Assembly: GCA_023443865.1 (NCBI GenBank) | Contig: JAEZST010000007.1 | Location: 1-44,628, forward strand | DNA: 44,628 nt | Origin: Spirochaetota bacterium | GTDB taxonomy: Bacteria > Spirochaetota > Spirochaetia > Treponematales > Treponemataceae | Direction: 5' to 3' | Part shown: one piece after another, positions 40,943 to 44,628 of the stretch | Layout of the letters: each line of letters starts with the position of its first letter | How positions within the stretch are numbered: the stretch's first letter is position 1 | The notes under the pieces: model-generated | Databases searched by the model: none | Told to the model about the DNA's origin: nothing | What the model saw: the letters and a program-made list of their open reading frames with translations, nothing else | Made by a program: the position numbers and the translations under genes

Positions 40943-42055
40943 ATGGGCGAATCGAACGTGTATTGGATCGATCTGAGGACGAATCCGAACCTCTCTATAC
41001 TGAAGAAACTGGACCGTCTCCTGCGAAAGGCGGGAATGGACAAGCTCGATCTCGGCGAGAAATATACCGCCCTCAAGATCCATTTCGGCGAGCCCGGGAA
41101 CATGAGCTATATCCGCCCGCCCTACGTCGCGGTGGTCTCGGCCCTGGTGCGCGAATTGGGGGGAAAGCCCTTCCTGACCGACGCGAACACGCTCTATTCC
41201 GGCCGAAGGCACAATGCCTACGATCACCTGCGCGCGGGTTACGAGAACGGCTTTTCCCGCGACGCCACCGGTTGCGACCTGATCGTCGCCGACGGGCTCA
41301 AGGGCAACGATTACGTTGAGCTTCCCGTGCACGGCGGCGTGCACAGCGCCACGGCCAAAATCGGCTGCGCGGTGGCCGAGGCGGACGCGGTGATCTCCCT
41401 GAACCATTTCAAGGGCCACGAGCTTACCGGCTTCGGCGGCGCCCTCAAGAATCTCGGCATGGGCTGCGCGAGCCGCGCGGGTAAAAAGTTCCTGCACGAG
41501 GTTTCCCATCCCGTCATCGACCGAAAGGCGTGCACCGGCTGCGCCGTCTGCGTGAAGAACTGCGCGGCCAAGGCCATTACCCTGGACGGCGAGCGAAAGG
41601 CGGTGATCGATCACGATCTGTGCACTGGCTGCTGCCAATGCGTGGCGGTTTGCCAGTTCAACGCGGCGCGGGCCTCGGAAGGCTCCGCAAGCCGGGTATG
41701 CAGCGAGCGCATCGCCGAGTATACCGAGGCGATCCTGCACGGAAAGCCCTCGTTCCACGTTAACTTCGTGATGAACGTATCGCCCAACTGCGATTGTTGG
41801 GCCAATAACGACGCCCCGGTGGTATCGGATATCGGCATCTTCGCGAGCGCCGATCCGGTCGCCCTGGACCAGGCCTGCGTGGACGCCGTGAACGCCGCCC
41901 CTCCCATCAACGGTACGGCTCTTACGGACAAAAAGTATTCCGGAACGGGCGAGAAATTCGGCCATATCCACCCGGACACCGATTGGGCCGCCGGACTCGA
42001 GCACGCGGCGTGGATCGGCCTGGGAACGCGCGCCTATACCTTAATCAAAGCGTGA
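40943..42055 (+). CDS. DUF362 protein with 2[4Fe-4S] ferredoxin domain
   Basis: A 370-residue iron-sulfur protein. The DUF362 part contains KIHFGEPGNMSYIRP, FLTDANTLYSGRRHNA and SLNHFKGHELTGFGGALKNLGMG-type text. Two clusters follow: CTGCAVCVKNC (from about 196) and CTGCCQCVAVC (from about 226). DUF362 proteins are soluble redox proteins of unsettled role; here the nitroreductase partner suggests electron transfer to or from FMN. AAGGAG (overlapping the previous stop) precedes ATG 40943. Confidence 0.9.
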   Translation: MGESNVYWIDLRTNPNLSILKKLDRLLRKAGMDKLDLGEKYTALKIHFGEPGNMSYIRPPYVAVVSALVRELGGKPFLTDANTLYSGRRHNAYDHLRAGYENGFSRDATGCDLIVADGLKGNDYVELPVHGGVHSATAKIGCAVAEADAVISLNHFKGHELTGFGGALKNLGMGCASRAGKKFLHEVSHPVIDRKACTGCAVCVKNCAAKAITLDGERKAVIDHDLCTGCCQCVAVCQFNAARASEGSASRVCSERIAEYTEAILHGKPSFHVNFVMNVSPNCDCWANNDAPVVSDIGIFASADPVALDQACVDAVNAAPPINGTALTDKKYSGTGEKFGHIHPDTDWAAGLEHAAWIGLGTRAYTLIKA

Positions 42056-42101
42056 TTTTCCCATTTTCCAAGGTCGCGCGACCGAACGCCCGCGGGGAGC
42101 C

Positions 42102-42560
42102 TTATTCCCGCAGGCGTTTTAGGCGGCGGCCCGCTTCCCTCTCGTAACCCGCCCCGGCCCAAAGGTCGTCGGCTATCGGGTCGTCCAACAGCGCCGTATT
42201 AAAGATACGCTCCACGCCTTTCAGCCTCACGTACCGCTCAAGGTGGCTTACCAATTCCTGAAAAACCGGCGGAACGCGAAGCTCTTCCTCGAGCCAAACC
42301 GCCTTTATATACCATTCGACCCCTTCGGCGTTGACTCGGGCGCTATCTATGAAACCGGCCGGGATGCCGTTCCGGTAGAGGATGAATAGGAGGCAGTTTT
42401 CGGTGTCCAAGCTGAAGGCTACCATAGTTCTCAGGCTTTTATCGTCTACCGGCATCTCCGAAAGCCGCGGATCGGTCCGGCGGTATTCCTCGATCATTCT
42501 GCGGTATAGCGCGGTCGCCTCATCGATGGTATCCGTACCCAATAAGGTAATCTCGAACAT
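42102..42560 (-). CDS. GNAT-like acetyltransferase
   Basis: A 152-residue protein with the beta-alpha order of the GNAT fold: ENCLLFILYRNGIPAGFIDSARV (strands 2-4), WYIKAVWLEEELRVPPVFQELVSHLERYVRLKG (helix-strand in the acetyl-CoA region) and a C-terminal GYEREAGRRLKRL. The pyrophosphate loop Q/RxxGxG/A is not clear, so the fold is likely but activity is unproven. AAGGGGG precedes ATG 42560. TATACT (complement of 42600-42605) is the likely -10, leaving a normal leader. Confidence 0.65.
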   Translation of the reverse strand: MFEITLLGTDTIDEATALYRRMIEEYRRTDPRLSEMPVDDKSLRTMVAFSLDTENCLLFILYRNGIPAGFIDSARVNAEGVEWYIKAVWLEEELRVPPVFQELVSHLERYVRLKGVERIFNTALLDDPIADDLWAGAGYEREAGRRLKRLRE

Positions 42561-42599
42561 GGCTTGCCCCCTTTAAAAGGCGAATGCGACTCTCGTTTC

Positions 42600-42605
42600 A
42601 GTATA
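42600..42605 (-). promoter_or_regulatory. -10 box of the GNAT-like gene
   Basis: The complement of 42600-42605 reads TATACT, about 40 bases before ATG 42560. Confidence 0.4.
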
Positions 42606-42747
42606 CCTCCCTTTTCCCCTCCGCTCCATGTCGCCGTCGGGAATCGGGTTTAAAGCGACAATAAGACAAAATGTGTCGTAAAGACGCAACTTTTTTCCGA
42701 AAGACTTGTCCAATTCTGCGATATCGATACGCAAAAAGGGGCTCACT

Positions 42748-44439
42748 GTGCTTTATACCCAATACACCGGCCGCGATTTCGCCTCCATGGCCGACTTTAC
42801 CGATAATTTCAGGCTCGACGTTCCCGAATCGTTCAATTTCGCCTACGACGTGGTAGGCCGCTACGCTCGGGACGAACGCGATCGCGTGGCGCTGGTGTGG
42901 TGCGATGACCAGGAAGCGGAGCGTCGGTTTACCTTCTCCGACTTGGCCGCCGCCTCGGATAAAACCGCGAATTTCCTGGTTTCCCGCGGAATCCGCAAGG
43001 GCGACGCGGTCTTGCTCATGCTCAAGCGGCGCTACGAATTCTGGTATTTCCTCCTTGCCCTGCACAAAATCGGCGCGATCGCCGTACCCGCTACCCATCT
43101 TTTGCGCGAGGCCGATATCGAGTACCGGAATCGCGCGGCCAGCGTTAAGATGATCGTCGCGGTAAGCGACCGGGACCTGCTTGCCCGGGTAGACGCGGTC
43201 CGTCAGGCCTCGCCCTCGGTCGAGCGTTACGTTCAGGTTGCTTCCGCGGGGGCTCCGCGCCCGGGGTGGGACGATTTCGACGAAGGCTACGAAGCGGCCG
43301 AGGCCGGCTTCGCGCGGCCCGCGGGAGATTCGGCGCCGACGCTCCGGGATATCTCGCTTATCTATTTTACCTCCGGAACCACGGCGCACCCCAAAATGGT
43401 CCAGCACGATTTCGCCTATCCCCTGGGCCATATCGTGACCGCGAAATACTGGCAGCGGGTGGCCGACGGCGGCCTGCACCTGACCCTGGCCGATACGGGC
43501 TGGGCGAAGGCCATGTGGGGCAAGATATACGGACAATGGCTTTCCGGCTGCGCCGTATTCGCCTACGACCTGGAAAGCTTCCAGCCCAAGCGACTGCTCG
43601 ATCGCATGGCGAAATACCGGGTTACCTCGTTTTGCGCGCCCCCCACGGTATACCGGTACCTCATCCGCGAGGACATTTCCAAATACGACCTTTCCGCCCT
43701 GACCCACTGCAGCGTGGCCGGCGAGCCCCTCAACCCCGAAATTTACGATCGCTGGCTCCAGATGACCGGCATTAAGCTGTTCGAGGGCTATGGCCAGACG
43801 GAGCTCACCCTGACCATCGGGACCTTCCCCTGGATGGAGCCCAAACCCGGTTCCATGGGCGTGCCCGCGCCGGGCTACGATATCGACATTATCCGCCCCG
43901 ACGGGAGCCCCTGCGCGACCGGCGAAACGGGAGAGATCGTGATCCGGCTCGGGCCGGGCGGCGCCGAGACCGGAAGGCCCTTCGGCATGTTCGCCGGCTA
44001 CTACCGGGACGCGGAGCTGACGGAGCGGGTATTCGAGGGCGGGGTGTACCATACCGGCGATACGGCATGGCGCGACGAAGACGGCTATTTCTGGTTCGTG
44101 GGCCGAACCGACGACATGATCAAGAGTTCGGGTTACCGGATCGGGCCGTTCGAGGTGGAAAGCGCCCTCATGACGCATCCGGCGGTGCTCGAATGCGCCG
44201 TGACGGGGGTACGTGACGATAAGCGGGGCCAGATCGTGAAGGCCAGCGTAATCCTCGCCCCCACGCACGAGCCCAGCGACGCCCTTGCGCGGGAACTGCA
44301 GGATCACGTAAAAAAGGAAACCGCCCCGTACAAATATCCGCGTATCGTGGAATTCGTGAAAGAGCTTCCCAAAACCATCAGCGGGAAAATAAGACGGGTA
44401 GAAATTCGCGAAACCGCGAAGCAAAACGCCCCCGCATGA
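42748..44439 (+). CDS. acyl-CoA synthetase, medium-chain/ACSM-like
   Basis: A 563-residue AMP-forming ligase that activates a carboxylic acid with ATP and coenzyme A. The AMP motif YFTSGTTAHPKMVQHD lies near residues 206-221. ADTGWAKAMWGKIYGQW, EGYGQTELT and TGDTAWRDEDGYFWFVGR-type text follow, with KTISGKIRR near the end, where the Lys is usually acetylated. The pattern is closest to ACSM/butyryl-type synthetases. The start is GTG 42748, with AAAAAGGGG six bases before it; TTG 42706 in the same frame is less likely. Stands alone, with an inverted repeat after it. Confidence 0.88.
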   Translation: MLYTQYTGRDFASMADFTDNFRLDVPESFNFAYDVVGRYARDERDRVALVWCDDQEAERRFTFSDLAAASDKTANFLVSRGIRKGDAVLLMLKRRYEFWYFLLALHKIGAIAVPATHLLREADIEYRNRAASVKMIVAVSDRDLLARVDAVRQASPSVERYVQVASAGAPRPGWDDFDEGYEAAEAGFARPAGDSAPTLRDISLIYFTSGTTAHPKMVQHDFAYPLGHIVTAKYWQRVADGGLHLTLADTGWAKAMWGKIYGQWLSGCAVFAYDLESFQPKRLLDRMAKYRVTSFCAPPTVYRYLIREDISKYDLSALTHCSVAGEPLNPEIYDRWLQMTGIKLFEGYGQTELTLTIGTFPWMEPKPGSMGVPAPGYDIDIIRPDGSPCATGETGEIVIRLGPGGAETGRPFGMFAGYYRDAELTERVFEGGVYHTGDTAWRDEDGYFWFVGRTDDMIKSSGYRIGPFEVESALMTHPAVLECAVTGVRDDKRGQIVKASVILAPTHEPSDALARELQDHVKKETAPYKYPRIVEFVKELPKTISGKIRRVEIRETAKQNAPA

Positions 44440-44470
44440 GCGCAGGGGCGGCGCACGAGCGCGGATATAG

Positions 44471-44496
44471 ATGACATTTGACTATGCGAATGTCAT
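44471..44496. repeat. 8-bp inverted repeat
   Basis: ATGACATT (44471-44478) and AATGTCAT (44489-44496) form a perfect inverted repeat with a 10-base gap, followed by TTTC. It may be a weak terminator or an operator of the next gene. The surrounding 163 bases (44440-44602) are much more AT-rich than the rest of the window. Confidence 0.5.
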
Positions 44497-44602
44497 TTTC
44501 AACTGTCAACCCCAAGCGATAATTAAACGTTAAAACACTATGTAATTTTAAACCTATACTGTAGAATCTGGCAAGATATAATAAGAGAGGTACCGTATTT
44601 TT

Positions 44603-44628
44603 ATGAAATTCACACAACAACAGGCATT
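44603..44628 (+). CDS. start of a gene, cut by the window end
   Basis: ATG 44603 begins MKFTQQQA, with AGAGAGG (44584-44590) upstream and TATACT (44555-44560) as a possible -10. The opening resembles the Q-motif start of UvrD/RecB-type helicases, but eight residues are too few to name it. Confidence 0.4.

Noticed and set aside
42598..44424. 608-codon minus-strand frame opposite the acyl-CoA synthetase
   Set aside because: Antisense to a gene with unmistakable AMP-binding motifs; no ribosome site or motif of its own.
1..44628. CRISPR arrays, prophage or insertion sequences
   Set aside because: No regularly spaced repeats, transposase, integrase or phage structural genes were found on either strand.

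Overview
The window looks like chromosomal DNA of a GC-rich, double-membraned, motile bacterium, most probably a spirochaete of the Treponema/Spirochaeta group. This rests on a DUF2259-type secreted protein, a lamin-tail-like lipoprotein, several genes I recognise only as spirochaete-style unknowns, lipoprotein and outer-membrane export genes, a methyl-accepting chemotaxis protein and a YesM/YesN-type two-component pair. Lineage is an inference; no rRNA or marker gene is present. I see no phage, insertion sequence or CRISPR array.

Layout. 1-240: the 3' part of a tRNA-like gene and a partial second copy of it. 0.24-12.3 kb: tightly packed, often convergent genes: a CTP-dependent lipid kinase-like membrane protein, unknown membrane and secreted proteins, a U32-family (tRNA/rRNA hydroxylation type) protein with a long basic tail, a 641-aa unknown, hisC, a YfcE-type phosphodiesterase and a ketopantoate reductase (panE). 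12.4-13.7 kb: purD. 13.7-21.2 kb: a sugar-uptake and sensing block, with a YesM-type histidine kinase and AraC-type regulator converging on an operon of sugar ABC transporter (binding protein, two permeases), a YihX-like HAD phosphatase and an AfuA/HptA-like binding protein. 21.4-24.4 kb: pyrB-pyrI-pyrC. 24.6-25.8 kb: a small lipoprotein and a ZIP metal transporter.

26.0-33.4 kb is the most interesting block. A YtrA-type GntR regulator with its own palindromic operators heads a compact operon of a slipin, a LolD/MacB-type ATPase, two FtsX-type permeases, a LolA-like periplasmic lipoprotein-sorting protein and a predicted outer-membrane beta-barrel. Together they could form a complete inner-membrane to outer-membrane transport route. 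It is followed by a divergent chemotaxis receptor, pyrF-pyrK-pyrD plus a cysteine-rich PF04071 protein (35.6-38.8 kb), an ECF sigma factor operon with a probable anti-sigma factor, a nitroreductase/DUF362-ferredoxin pair, a GNAT-like protein, a medium-chain acyl-CoA synthetase-like enzyme, and the first codons of another gene.

Two themes run across the window. First, about ten genes have a good -10 hexamer 5-8 bases before the start codon, mostly with no Shine-Dalgarno sequence, which suggests frequent leaderless transcription. Second, many genes in series overlap by 1 or 4 bases (ATGA, GTGA, TTGA), and several conserved enzymes carry Ala/Gly/Pro-rich tails or insertions.
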